A DNA stretch of 64,000 bases, taken from positions 62,001-126,000 of the forward strand of contig CAZPMH010000001.1 of assembly GCA_964587815.1 (NCBI GenBank), given 5' to 3'. Numbering within the stretch: the stretch's first letter is position 1; every line of letters begins with the position of its first letter. The position numbers were made by a program, and so were the translations under genes. Shown one piece after another: positions 16,682-25,972 of this stretch. Under the pieces are notes generated by a model. It was not told where the DNA came from. It did not search any database and saw nothing but the letters and a program-made list of their open reading frames with translations. The stretch is from UBA1672 sp964587815 (GTDB taxonomy: Bacteria; Pseudomonadota; Alphaproteobacteria; Micavibrionales; Micavibrionaceae).

Positions 16682-17371
16682 ATGACATCCTTTCTATCGT
16701 CATCTTTGTCCAAGCGTATTGTATCGGCCGCGATTATCGCTCCTGTATTTTTACTTTCACTTTTGTATGGCGCACCATTTTTAACGATCTGGCTTATTGT
16801 TGCTTTCGCCATTTCTGTTTATGAGTTATTCGGTCTGGCAAAGCGTACTGATTTTTTTGTTCCCTGTATGGTGCTTGGCGTTATTTACGCGGCGATCTCA
16901 TTTAGCTGTTTCCTTGCTTTACGCGAAGTTTATTCCGTGAATGTTGTTTTGTTGTTTTTAGGCATGATTTGGGTGAGTGACATTGGCGCTTATGCTGTTG
17001 GGAAAACTGTCGGCGGCCCGAAATTATTGCAGAAAATCAGCCCGAACAAGACATGGTCGGGTTTTGGCGGTGCTTTATTCTTCCCCGCCGTTTTTGCTTT
17101 CTTTTGGGTGTGGACATTCGGGTTGCATGCGGAATTTAATCATAATCGTTGGTTTATCTTGCTTCCCGTTGCGGCAGGCTTGGGTGCTGTAATTGGGAGT
17201 GTGGGCCAAGCTGGTGATTTGCTCGTGTCTTTTATTAAGCGTCAGGCAGGCGTGAAGGACACAGGAACAATTATACCAGGTCATGGCGGCTTGCTTGACC
17301 GCATTGATTCCATGTTGCTCGGTGCCCCTGTTTTCCTGATTTTGATCACGTTGTTATCCTATGTCATCTAA
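16682..17371 (+). CDS. cdsA: phosphatidate cytidylyltransferase
   Basis: CdsA makes CDP-diacylglycerol from phosphatidate and CTP, the branch point of phospholipid synthesis, in the inner membrane. The protein has 229 residues, which is short compared with about 270-285 for many CdsA proteins. It has several membrane helices and the intact C-terminal signature SFIKRQAGVKDTGTIIPGHG followed by GLLDRID. The shortfall is mainly in the N-terminal helices. Its stop overlaps the dxr start by 11 bases, so translation of dxr is likely coupled. Confidence 0.95.
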   Translation: MTSFLSSSLSKRIVSAAIIAPVFLLSLLYGAPFLTIWLIVAFAISVYELFGLAKRTDFFVPCMVLGVIYAAISFSCFLALREVYSVNVVLLFLGMIWVSDIGAYAVGKTVGGPKLLQKISPNKTWSGFGGALFFPAVFAFFWVWTFGLHAEFNHNRWFILLPVAAGLGAVIGSVGQAGDLLVSFIKRQAGVKDTGTIIPGHGGLLDRIDSMLLGAPVFLILITLLSYVI

Positions 17372-18548
17372 GCCGAAGCGTAAGAAGGTTACTATCCTTG
17401 GGGTTACAGGCTCCGTTGGGCAAAGCACGGCTTCCGTTATTTTGCGTAACCCTGATTATTTTAAGGTGGAGTGTGTGACCGCCAATTCCAATGCTGAACA
17501 GCTGGCGGATGATGCAAAGCGTTTGAATGCAAGACATGCCGTGATCGCCGATGAGCAATATTTGGATAAATTGACGAGCTTGCTTGATGGTTCAGGTATT
17601 TCTTGTTCTGCCGGAGATGATCATATTTCATCTTGTGTGGAAGATGCTGATATTGTTATGGCTGCGATTGTCGGGTTTGCAGGCATACGCCCCATTCTAC
17701 ATGCGCTAGAGCGTGGTATTGATGTTGCAATTGCCAACAAAGAACCTTTGGTTGCAGCGGGTTCTTTGATTATGGATACAGCTAAAAAGAATAGCGCACG
17801 AATTCTTCCCGTTGATAGTGAACATAATGCGATTTTTCAGGTTTTTGAGAATCATAATAAATCAGAGATTGATAAAATTATTCTCACTGCGTCGGGCGGG
17901 CCTTTTTTGAGGTGTTCACAAGAGCAGCTTACAGGCGTAACGCCCGCACAGGCTGTTAATCATCCAAATTGGAATATGGGTGCAAAAATATCCGTTGATA
18001 GCGCAACAATGATGAATAAAGCCTTGGAAATTATTGAAGCATTTCATTTGTTTAATCTGCCTGCGGATAAGATCGATGTTTTGATTCATCCGCAATCTGT
18101 GGTGCATTCTATGATCTCCTACAAGGATGGTTCCACTTTGGCGCAGATGGGTGATAGCGATATGTGCACGCCGATTGCCTCGGCTCTATCCTATCCATCA
18201 CGCTTACCCGAAGGTGGGAAGAGGTTAAACTTTCACGAGATTTCAGAGCTCAGCTTTGAAAATCCGGACTTCGAACAATTTCGCGCGCTACACTATGCTT
18301 ATGAGTGTTTAAGGTTGGGGCAGGGCGCTTGTATTGCGCTTAATGCTGCGAACGAAGTGGCGGTTGATGCTTTTTTAAATGAGAGGATTGCTTTTACTGA
18401 TATCCTTAAATGTGTTGGTTTTGCGGTTGATACATATTATAAAGGCAATGAAACCTCAGAATTTAGTACAATACGTGATATTGAGGGTTTTGATCACTCG
18501 ACTCGTAAGGCTGTCGAAGAGTATATCAGTAAAGGATTACAGGAATAA
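17361..18548 (+). CDS. dxr: 1-deoxy-D-xylulose-5-phosphate reductoisomerase
   Basis: Dxr converts DXP to 2-C-methyl-D-erythritol 4-phosphate with NADPH, the second step of the MEP isoprenoid pathway; IspD and IspF of the same pathway lie at 58762-59976. The 395 residues have the NADPH-binding GVTGSVGQST (about 12-21), the metal-binding region LPVDSEHNAIFQ and the catalytic-loop region HPQSVVHSMISYKDGS. The ATG at 17361 overlaps the end of cdsA. The stop is 2 bases before rseP. Confidence 0.96.
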   Translation: MSSKPKRKKVTILGVTGSVGQSTASVILRNPDYFKVECVTANSNAEQLADDAKRLNARHAVIADEQYLDKLTSLLDGSGISCSAGDDHISSCVEDADIVMAAIVGFAGIRPILHALERGIDVAIANKEPLVAAGSLIMDTAKKNSARILPVDSEHNAIFQVFENHNKSEIDKIILTASGGPFLRCSQEQLTGVTPAQAVNHPNWNMGAKISVDSATMMNKALEIIEAFHLFNLPADKIDVLIHPQSVVHSMISYKDGSTLAQMGDSDMCTPIASALSYPSRLPEGGKRLNFHEISELSFENPDFEQFRALHYAYECLRLGQGACIALNAANEVAVDAFLNERIAFTDILKCVGFAVDTYYKGNETSEFSTIRDIEGFDHSTRKAVEEYISKGLQE

Positions 18549-18550
18549 AC

Positions 18551-19933
18551 ATGGATATCGCATCGGTTTTAAAATTGCTTGGAGAGAATATTTGGATTTA
18601 TGGGGGGTCTTTTATTGTCGTCCTTAGTATTCTGGTTTTTGTCCATGAATGGGGTCATTACATTGTTGCCCGTCTTTGCGGTGTTCGTGTTGAGCAATTC
18701 TCTATCGGTTTTGGTAAAGAGATTTACGGTTTTCATGACAAGGCGGGAACACGGTGGAAAGTATCAATGATTCCGCTTGGCGGTTATGTTCAGCTTTTCG
18801 GCGATAAAGACCCGGCCAGCGCAGGGCATACTGATGTTATTGAAGGTGAAGATGGCGAAACGCGCCAAATGACGGATGCTGAGCGTGAAGTTGCGTTTTT
18901 TAATAAGCCGTTATGGCAAAAGGCCGCAGTTGTTTTTGCAGGCCCTGCGATTAATTTCATTTTTGCCGTTCTATTGCTCGCGGGGTTATATATGACCCAC
19001 GGCAAACCTGTTTCACCGCCGACCGGCGCAGCTGTTGTAGTTGGTAGTGCAGCAGAGCGCAACGGATTTCAGCCGCATGATTTGATTGTTGCGATTGATG
19101 GTAAAACAATCGACGACTTTAGTGACATTCGCAGAGAGATGTTGGTTGCGCTCGATCAAGAAAAGCACTTCCGCATTATTCGCGATGGTGAGGAAATTGA
19201 TATTTATGCGCGCCCTGACCGTAAGGAAACATCGGATCGTTTCGGGTTTAAAAGTTCAATCGGTGTCTTGGGATTAATAAGCGCAGAGCAAGGCATTCTT
19301 GTGCGTGATATTACGTCGATTGATGGCACGGAATACACAGATATCGCGGCTGTGATTGATGAAATTAAGCGCCGCATGAATACAACCTTTGAAGTGACCA
19401 TGACATTTGGCGAAGAGTCTCAATCTATTGTTATCCACCCTGATCGCGAGAAAAATGCTGAATTTGGCCTCGGTAGCGATTTGGATGTAACGGCGCTTTA
19501 CCTTTCAAAGTATGAGCCGAAGTATTTTGCACGCCACAGTGCGATGAGCGCAACGCAGGCAGCCATGAAGGAAACATATGTCATGACACGGAGCTCTTTA
19601 GAAGCGTTGTGGCAAATGGTTGTTGGTGTACGTAGCGCCACAGAGCTGGGCGGTATTATTCGAATCGGAGCCATTGCAGGTAACATGGCGCAGCAGGGCA
19701 TCGTTCCTTTGGTGTTACTGACGGCTTTACTTTCAATTAATCTTGGTTTCATTAATTTGTTGCCGATTCCGATGCTGGATGGCGGCCATCTTACGTTTTA
19801 TGGAATAGAGGCCATTATTGGTCGACCAATTCCTGAGCAAGTTCAAGATTACGCCTTCAGAGCCGGGTTTGTTTTCTTGATCGGGATTATGGCCTTTGCC
19901 AATTTGAATGATATTTATCAATTGTTGACTTGA
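18551..19933 (+). CDS. rseP: RIP metalloprotease RseP, first of two tandem copies
   Basis: RseP is a site-2 intramembrane zinc protease that cleaves membrane-bound anti-sigma factors and signal-peptide remnants. This 460-residue copy has the active-site motif HEWGH at residues 32-36 in the first helix, a PDZ-like domain with the segment AERNGFQPHDLIVAIDG, and the C-terminal motif NLLPIPMLDGGHL with the third zinc ligand. It is in the standard place between dxr and bamA. A close neighbour 7 bases downstream encodes a second, divergent member. This copy keeps the textbook HExxH and LDGGHL motifs and is the likely housekeeping enzyme. Confidence 0.95.
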   Translation: MDIASVLKLLGENIWIYGGSFIVVLSILVFVHEWGHYIVARLCGVRVEQFSIGFGKEIYGFHDKAGTRWKVSMIPLGGYVQLFGDKDPASAGHTDVIEGEDGETRQMTDAEREVAFFNKPLWQKAAVVFAGPAINFIFAVLLLAGLYMTHGKPVSPPTGAAVVVGSAAERNGFQPHDLIVAIDGKTIDDFSDIRREMLVALDQEKHFRIIRDGEEIDIYARPDRKETSDRFGFKSSIGVLGLISAEQGILVRDITSIDGTEYTDIAAVIDEIKRRMNTTFEVTMTFGEESQSIVIHPDREKNAEFGLGSDLDVTALYLSKYEPKYFARHSAMSATQAAMKETYVMTRSSLEALWQMVVGVRSATELGGIIRIGAIAGNMAQQGIVPLVLLTALLSINLGFINLLPIPMLDGGHLTFYGIEAIIGRPIPEQVQDYAFRAGFVFLIGIMAFANLNDIYQLLT

Positions 19934-19940
19934 TATCACT

Positions 19941-21359
19941 ATGGGACTTGATCTTGCCCTTATCAGTTTAATTGCAGAGCATCTGTTTTTGTTCGTTGTG
20001 ATGTTTATCATCACGCTCGCGATTGTAATTATTTTGCATGAGTTCGGGCATTACCTTGCTGCGCGCTGGTGTGGTGTTCACATTCAACAGTTTGCTGTTG
20101 GCTTTGGCCCCGAACTGTTTGGTTTTGGAAAAAGTGATCCGAAGAATGGTAGATATCAAACGCGATGGTCTGTTTGCCTCATACCGCTTGGCGGCTTTGT
20201 TAAATTATTTGGTGATGTTGACAAGGATAATCCGGTTGTTTGGGACAAAGATAATGACTGTGAAAGGCGTTTATCAGATGAAGAACTGCAGAACGCTTTC
20301 TGCACAAAGTCGGTCTGGCAGCGTATTTTTATTGTCGCAGCAGGGCCACTTATCAATATTTTATTTACGTTCTTTTTATTAACAGCATTATTCAGCACAT
20401 ACGGGCAGCAATCACTTCCGATTAATATCACGGCTATTAAAATGCACTCAGCTGCTGAAGAGGCCGGTGTTCAAGTTGGTGACCAAATTCTTGAAATGGA
20501 CGGTAAGCCGCTTAGACGTCTGGAAGATATTTACGATATTACACGTGAAGAAAACCCGCCGCAACCACACACATATTTGATACTGCGCGGGGATGAGAAA
20601 ATTAACATTACCTTTGCGGCCAAATATGTTGAGTACGAAAATAAAAAGGGTATCGACAAAAAGCACGGGCAAACAGGTATGGTGCGCATGTTCGGCGCTA
20701 AATTTAAGGACATTGAAAGCGTTAACGGTGTTGATACTTTTGATAAGCCTGAGCTAGCAAGGTCTCTAGTTGAAGAGAATATGGGGCAAACGGTTGTTTT
20801 GGGTGTGCGTATTCGCAACACTCAAGATCGCAACGATCAGGATTATTTCACTTTATATTTGCCTCCTGAATTCAACGACCATCTTTCCGACCCTCAGCAT
20901 GAAGACTATGATCAAGTTCAGTTTGTTGATGCCGAACACGTTTATTTTGTTCGCCTGCCTTTGTCAGAGGCCATCACAGAGGGAGGGCAGTTTCTTGTTG
21001 ACGGGCTGGTCAATACATACAAATTCATTGCCGCATTTCATAAAGGGAAGACAGAAGAAAAACTGATCGGCGGGGTTGGAACGATTAGCTCTAAAACTGC
21101 AGAAGCCACTAAATCCGGTGTTTACAGCTATATTGTTTTTCTTGCAGGGCTTTCTTATATGATTGGGATAATAAATCTTTTACCTATCCCTGTATTTGAT
21201 GGCGGATATCTGTTATTTTTGTCTTATGAAGCGTTGTCGGGCAATCCTGTTCCGCAGCATGTCCAAAATATTGCGATTATATTCGGGCTGGTGTTTTTGT
21301 TCGGAATAATGATAATAGCAAATGTTAGTGACGTTTTATCTCTGTTCGGTTCGAACTGA
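19941..21359 (+). CDS. second RseP-family intramembrane metalloprotease
   Basis: This 472-residue paralogue of the preceding gene has the same plan: HEFGH at residues 33-37 in the first helix, a cytoplasmic GGFVKLFGD segment, a PDZ-like domain (AAEEAGVQVGDQILEMDG), and a C-terminal NLLPIPVFDGGYL in which the usual LDGGHL is changed to FDGGYL. The putative zinc ligands (two His, one Asp) are kept, so it should be active. A middle segment (about 225-340) is charged and unlike the first copy, suggesting a different substrate or regulator. It is transcribed with rseP and precedes bamA by 69 bases. Confidence 0.9.
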   Translation: MGLDLALISLIAEHLFLFVVMFIITLAIVIILHEFGHYLAARWCGVHIQQFAVGFGPELFGFGKSDPKNGRYQTRWSVCLIPLGGFVKLFGDVDKDNPVVWDKDNDCERRLSDEELQNAFCTKSVWQRIFIVAAGPLINILFTFFLLTALFSTYGQQSLPINITAIKMHSAAEEAGVQVGDQILEMDGKPLRRLEDIYDITREENPPQPHTYLILRGDEKINITFAAKYVEYENKKGIDKKHGQTGMVRMFGAKFKDIESVNGVDTFDKPELARSLVEENMGQTVVLGVRIRNTQDRNDQDYFTLYLPPEFNDHLSDPQHEDYDQVQFVDAEHVYFVRLPLSEAITEGGQFLVDGLVNTYKFIAAFHKGKTEEKLIGGVGTISSKTAEATKSGVYSYIVFLAGLSYMIGIINLLPIPVFDGGYLLFLSYEALSGNPVPQHVQNIAIIFGLVFLFGIMIIANVSDVLSLFGSN

Positions 21360-21428
21360 TATTTCTTTTTGAGTTTTTTTATTGTTTTATAGTTTTGCAC
21401 TTTTAAAAATTGAAGTAGGCGTGTGTGT

Positions 21429-23726
21429 ATGAAAAATCTTAGGTCTTTTTGTTCTCATTATATTGGTCAGTTTACATTTTCATTCGCCCTTTTTGCGATC
21501 ATGACTTTGCTTTTACCTTCTTTGGTTTATGCGCAAAATGTTCAAGACATTGAGGTAAGAGGGGCGCAGCGTATTGCTGCGACAACAATCGTTTCCTACA
21601 CAGGGCTCAGCCTTGGTGACCCTCTTAACGATCGGGCAACCGACAAGGCTCTTAAAAACCTTTTCTCTACGGGTTTATTTGCCGATGTTAAGGTGCGTGG
21701 TAGTGGTAATACAGTTTATGTGGACGTTGTCGAAAACCCAATCGTTAATGAAGTGGTTTTTGAGGGTAACAAAGATATAAAAGATGCCGAATTGCTTGGC
21801 GAAATTCAAATCAGGCCACGTCAGGTCTTTACGCGTACAAAGGTGCAATCGGATGTTATGCGTCTTAATCAACTTTATCGCAGGCAGGGGCGGTTCTCTG
21901 CCTCTATTCAGCCTAAGATCATTAAGCTGGATCAAAACCGTGTGAATTTGGTTTTTGAAATTCAAGAGGGGGGAATCACAAAAATCAAAAGTGTTCGTTT
22001 TGTTGGGAACAAAAAGTATAGCGACGCAAAACTAAGAAGCATTATCTCTTCAAAGCAACGCGCATGGTATAGATTTTTCAGCAGCGCCGACCGTTATGAT
22101 GCAGATCGCCTCGCCTTTGATCAGGAATTGTTGCGTAATTTCTATTTCTCTCAGGGGTTTGCTGATTTTGAAATATTGTCTGCCGTTTCAGAACTTTCAA
22201 ACAACAAAGACAGCTTTTTTGTGACGATCACCGTTGATGAAGGTGCGCGCTATAAATTTAAAGATACAGACGTTGTTGCAGACATTCGTGAATTTGATGA
22301 AACCGTTTTATATGATTCGATCACTTTTGAATCAGGCGAATGGTACGATGCTGACGAAATTCGTAATACTGTTCAAAAAATGACGGATCAGCTCGGTGAT
22401 TTACAGTTTGCTTTTGTTGATATTCGTCCTGATGTCAGAAAGGACAGAGAAAGCCGCGAAATTAGCGTAACTTTTAATATTGCCGAGACGCCCCGCGTTT
22501 TTGTTGAGCGTATTAATGTTAACGGGAACATCAGAACGCTTGATAAGGTTCTTCGCCGTGAAATGGAACTGGTTGAAGGCGACCCCTTTAACCGTACGAA
22601 GCTTGCGGCTTCTGAACGAAATTTGCGTAATCTTGATTTCTTTGAAAGCATGGATGTCTCGATCTCACAAGGCTCTGCGCCTGATAAAACTGTTGTTGAT
22701 GTTAATGTTCAAGAAAAGTCTACGGGCGAGCTTTCTATCGGTGCTGGTATTTCATCAGAAGACGGCCCTTTAGGAGATATTCGTATACGTGAGCGTAATC
22801 TACTCGGTCGCGGGCAAGATTTGCTTTTGGCGACAACCATCGCAGCGGAGCGCTCTCAGGTTGATTTGTCTTTTACAGAGCCGTATTTCTTGCAGCGTGA
22901 TATATCCGCCGGCTTTGACTTGTTCCACGTTGAGCGTGATTTTCAGGATGAGAGTTCTTTTGACCAGCAACGGACTGGCGGTGGCTTGAGAATTGGGTAT
23001 CCTCTTTCACAGAACTGGCGGCAAACACTGCGCTATAACTTTGAGCGTAACGAGATTACGGATGTTCAAGATGACGCCTCTTTATTCATTGCAAATCAGG
23101 AGGGGACAAGAACAACGTCTTCGCTTTCGCAGCGCCTCTTTTACGACACACGCGACAGCAGGCTTTTCACTACCCGAGGCATGACATATTGGCTTGATAC
23201 AACGCTTGCGGGTCTGGGCGGTAATGCAAAGTTTGTGTCTGCGCGTACAGGAGCAAGCCATTATCAACCGCTTACGGACGATGTTATTTTGAACTTGTCT
23301 GCAGAGGTTGGCGGTATTCAATCTTACGGCGGCGCTGATGTAGAAATTAACGAGCGGTTTTTCCTTGGTGACAGGTCACTTCGCGGTTTTGAGCGATCAG
23401 GTGTTGGTCCCAGAGATGCTGCGACGGGAGATGCGCTTGGTGGAAACATCTTTTATCGCGGAAGTGCGGAGCTCTCTTTCCCTATTGGTTTTCCGGATGA
23501 ACTCGGTATTCGAGGTCATGCGTTTAATGATGTCGGATCTTTGTTTGAAATTGATGAAAGCGGATCTGATCTGCAAGAGGAAGACTCTTTGCGTGCATCC
23601 GTTGGGGTTGGTCTTTCCTGGCGATCACCATTCGGACCAATACGCCTAGACCTCGCTGTCCCTTACTTATCCGAGGATTTTGACGAAGAAGAAAATTTCA
23701 GGTTTGATTTTGGCACGCGCTTCTAA
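21429..23726 (+). CDS. bamA: outer membrane protein assembly factor BamA
   Basis: BamA is the essential core of the BAM complex, which folds beta-barrel proteins into the outer membrane. The 765-residue protein has an N-terminal signal peptide ending VYAQN and five POTRA repeats, the first starting IEVRGAQRIAATTI and a later one VFVERINVNGN. A 16-strand barrel follows, with the RGFERSGVGPRD loop region near residue 650. The last residue is Phe (DFGTRF), the C-terminal signal of outer-membrane barrels. A GTG at 21423 is in frame, but ATG 21429 gives a normal signal peptide. skp/ompH follows. Confidence 0.96.
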   Translation: MKNLRSFCSHYIGQFTFSFALFAIMTLLLPSLVYAQNVQDIEVRGAQRIAATTIVSYTGLSLGDPLNDRATDKALKNLFSTGLFADVKVRGSGNTVYVDVVENPIVNEVVFEGNKDIKDAELLGEIQIRPRQVFTRTKVQSDVMRLNQLYRRQGRFSASIQPKIIKLDQNRVNLVFEIQEGGITKIKSVRFVGNKKYSDAKLRSIISSKQRAWYRFFSSADRYDADRLAFDQELLRNFYFSQGFADFEILSAVSELSNNKDSFFVTITVDEGARYKFKDTDVVADIREFDETVLYDSITFESGEWYDADEIRNTVQKMTDQLGDLQFAFVDIRPDVRKDRESREISVTFNIAETPRVFVERINVNGNIRTLDKVLRREMELVEGDPFNRTKLAASERNLRNLDFFESMDVSISQGSAPDKTVVDVNVQEKSTGELSIGAGISSEDGPLGDIRIRERNLLGRGQDLLLATTIAAERSQVDLSFTEPYFLQRDISAGFDLFHVERDFQDESSFDQQRTGGGLRIGYPLSQNWRQTLRYNFERNEITDVQDDASLFIANQEGTRTTSSLSQRLFYDTRDSRLFTTRGMTYWLDTTLAGLGGNAKFVSARTGASHYQPLTDDVILNLSAEVGGIQSYGGADVEINERFFLGDRSLRGFERSGVGPRDAATGDALGGNIFYRGSAELSFPIGFPDELGIRGHAFNDVGSLFEIDESGSDLQEEDSLRASVGVGLSWRSPFGPIRLDLAVPYLSEDFDEEENFRFDFGTRF

Positions 23727-23760
23727 TACTACTATTCATATTAGAAGGAGTACCGTTTTT

Positions 23761-24306
23761 ATGACGACATTAAACTTAAAGGCTTTGAACCGTCTTTTCC
23801 TAACATTCACATTTGTTTTTTCGATTCTTGTGTTCCCTGCATGTGCGCAAGTGAACATTGCGGTCGTGGATGTTGACCAGATTCTTGTGAGCTCTAAAGC
23901 TGCGAAATCAATCAAGCAGGAAGTTGATACAAAACGTAAGGGCTTTATAAAATCTGTTAAGCAGGAAGAAGATGCCTTACGAGCAGCGCAAAAAAAGATT
24001 CAAGCAGAACACCAAGGTCTTTCGAAAGAAGAGCTTGCGAAAAAGATACAGGAATTTGACCGTAAACGTATCGAGGCAAAAACGGCCATCGACAAAAAGA
24101 AAAGCGCGCTTGATCAGTCATATTCAGAGGCGATGAATACGCTAACCAAAGTGATTTACGAAGTATGCCAAGAGATTGCGAACGAACGTAGTATTGATCT
24201 TGTAATTACACGACAGAATATTATCGTTGGCAGCAGTGCTTTGGATATTACAGGTGATGTTCTTGATCGTATGAATAAGAAGCTTCCTAATTTGAGTTTG
24301 AAATAG
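23761..24306 (+). CDS. skp: periplasmic chaperone OmpH/Skp family
   Basis: Skp holds unfolded outer-membrane proteins in the periplasm on their way to BamA. This 181-residue protein has a signal peptide ending near PACAQVN, then the family opening NIAVVDVDQILVSSKAAK. A long charged coiled-coil of Lys, Glu and Gln (about residues 60-135) forms the tentacles, and the C-terminus closes the body with IDLVITRQNIIVGSSALDIT. The frame is open upstream into bamA, but AGAAGGAG followed by ATG 23761 gives a correct signal peptide. The bamA-skp-lpxD order is standard. Confidence 0.93.
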   Translation: MTTLNLKALNRLFLTFTFVFSILVFPACAQVNIAVVDVDQILVSSKAAKSIKQEVDTKRKGFIKSVKQEEDALRAAQKKIQAEHQGLSKEELAKKIQEFDRKRIEAKTAIDKKKSALDQSYSEAMNTLTKVIYEVCQEIANERSIDLVITRQNIIVGSSALDITGDVLDRMNKKLPNLSLK

Positions 24307-24326
24307 AGTGGTTGTGGTTTTTAATT

Positions 24327-25352
24327 ATGGCTGACTCTCGATTTTTCGGATCTCCAAGCTCCATATCTGTTTCCGATCTTGCCGAGCGCATTGATTGTGA
24401 TATCGATATACGGGGCGATCAAAACCTAGTTTTAGAAGATGTTTCTGCCTTAGATCGCGCAGGTTCAAAAGACCTTAGCTTCATCGATAACGCAAAATAT
24501 AAAAAAGCTTTTACGCAAAGTAAGGCAGGGGCATGTTTTGTTTCACCAAAAAACGCTGCTTTTGCTCCCAACGGCATGGTTTTACTTGTTACAGACGCGC
24601 CTTACAAAGCATATGCTTTGGCTGCATCTATTTTTTATCCCGAGCCAGAAAAGTCTGCTTTTTTGTCTCCCACAGCATATGTCGATGATACCGCTGATAT
24701 TGGAAATAGTGTCCATATTCAGCATGGCGTTTATATTGGAAAGCATGTCAAAATCGGAGATAATGTTTATATAGAGCCTAACGCCGTTATTGAAGATCAT
24801 GTTGTTATTGGTGACAATTGTCGCATCGGAAGCAATGCTAGCGTTTCACATGCTCTTGTCGGCAACAATGTAAGACTTTACCCCGGTGTACGTGTTGGGC
24901 AGGACGGTTTCGGTTTCGCCATTGATCCGCAAGGGCATGTTAAAGTTCCTCAACTCGGGCGCGTTATTATAGAAGACCATGTTGAAATTGGTGCAAACAC
25001 GACTATTGATCGCGGGGCGGGACCTGACACGGTGATTGGTCAAGGCACATGGATCGATAACCTTGTTCAAATCGGTCACAATGTGGTTATCGGTAAAGGG
25101 TGCATTATTGTTGCCAAGGTCGGAATATCGGGTTCAACACAGATTGAAGATTTCGTAGCGATCGGCGGGCAAGCCGGAATAGCAGGGCATTTAAAAATTG
25201 GAGCAGGCGCACGGATCGCTGCGCAAGCAGGCGTTATGTCAGATATTCCTGCCGGCTCTGAATATATGGGCTCACCAGCTTTCCCCAAGAATCAGTTTTT
25301 AAGGCAAATTGCAACACTTAATCGCTTGATAAAAGAGCAAAAAAAAGATTAA
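24327..25352 (+). CDS. lpxD: UDP-3-O-(3-hydroxyacyl)glucosamine N-acyltransferase
   Basis: LpxD adds the second hydroxyacyl chain in lipid A synthesis, on the amino group of UDP-3-O-acylglucosamine, using acyl-ACP. The 341 residues show an N-terminal uridine-binding domain (LSFIDNAKYKKAF) and then a left-handed beta helix of hexapeptide repeats (for example IGDNVYIEPNAVIEDHVVIG). The catalytic histidine lies in the VQIGHNVVIGKG segment and a helical tail closes the protein. An upstream TTG at 24312 is in frame; ATG 24327 is preferred. Together with fabZ, lpxA, lpxI and lpxB it forms the lipid A block. Confidence 0.96.
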   Translation: MADSRFFGSPSSISVSDLAERIDCDIDIRGDQNLVLEDVSALDRAGSKDLSFIDNAKYKKAFTQSKAGACFVSPKNAAFAPNGMVLLVTDAPYKAYALAASIFYPEPEKSAFLSPTAYVDDTADIGNSVHIQHGVYIGKHVKIGDNVYIEPNAVIEDHVVIGDNCRIGSNASVSHALVGNNVRLYPGVRVGQDGFGFAIDPQGHVKVPQLGRVIIEDHVEIGANTTIDRGAGPDTVIGQGTWIDNLVQIGHNVVIGKGCIIVAKVGISGSTQIEDFVAIGGQAGIAGHLKIGAGARIAAQAGVMSDIPAGSEYMGSPAFPKNQFLRQIATLNRLIKEQKKD

Positions 25353-25396
25353 CTATTGATTGTTTTGAAGATGCATAACGCAGGATTTATTTTTTC

Positions 25397-25858
25397 ATGA
25401 GTAAGGAAGAAAAAGCCACTTTTGATATTCAACGTATCATGCAGATGATACCTCACCGCTATCCTATATTGCTTGTCGATAAGCTGGTTGATTTGGTGCC
25501 GGGCGAGAGCGCGGTCGGTATCAAGAACGTTACGATGAACGAGCCACAGTTTATGGGGCATTTCCCAGGTTTCCCCGTGATGCCCGGTGTTCTTATTATT
25601 GAAGCAATGGCGCAAACCGCCGCCCTTGTTGTTGTTGATTTTCTTGGCGATGAGGCCGAAGGCAAAATCGTTTATTTTATGACCATCGACAACGCAAGAT
25701 TTCGCAAGCCCGTAGGCCCAGGAGATCAAATGCATGTGAAGGTTGAAAAGATCCAATCACGTGGGCCTGTTTGGAAGTTTAAGGGAACGGCAACTGTTGA
25801 TGGTGTTGTTTGTGCCGAAGCCACATTCAGCGCGATGATTACAGATAAAAACGCTTAA
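25397..25858 (+). CDS. fabZ: 3-hydroxyacyl-ACP dehydratase
   Basis: FabZ dehydrates 3-hydroxyacyl-ACP in fatty acid synthesis. It competes for the same hydroxyacyl-ACP pool used by LpxA and LpxD, which explains its place between their genes. The 153-residue protein has MIPHRYPILLVDKLV, with the catalytic histidine, and the hot-dog-fold signature GHFPGFPVMPGVLIIEAMAQ carrying the conserved glutamate. The start is ATG 25397. A 114-base gap precedes lpxA. Confidence 0.96.
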   Translation: MSKEEKATFDIQRIMQMIPHRYPILLVDKLVDLVPGESAVGIKNVTMNEPQFMGHFPGFPVMPGVLIIEAMAQTAALVVVDFLGDEAEGKIVYFMTIDNARFRKPVGPGDQMHVKVEKIQSRGPVWKFKGTATVDGVVCAEATFSAMITDKNA

Positions 25859-25972
25859 AATCTTTTTATTTTTTCACTGCAACGCCTTGTAACAAAGCGT
25901 GACTTGAGCGGATGCGGAATTAATGGCACTTTTTACATACTTACTGCTTTTTCATTTAAGGACACATCAATA

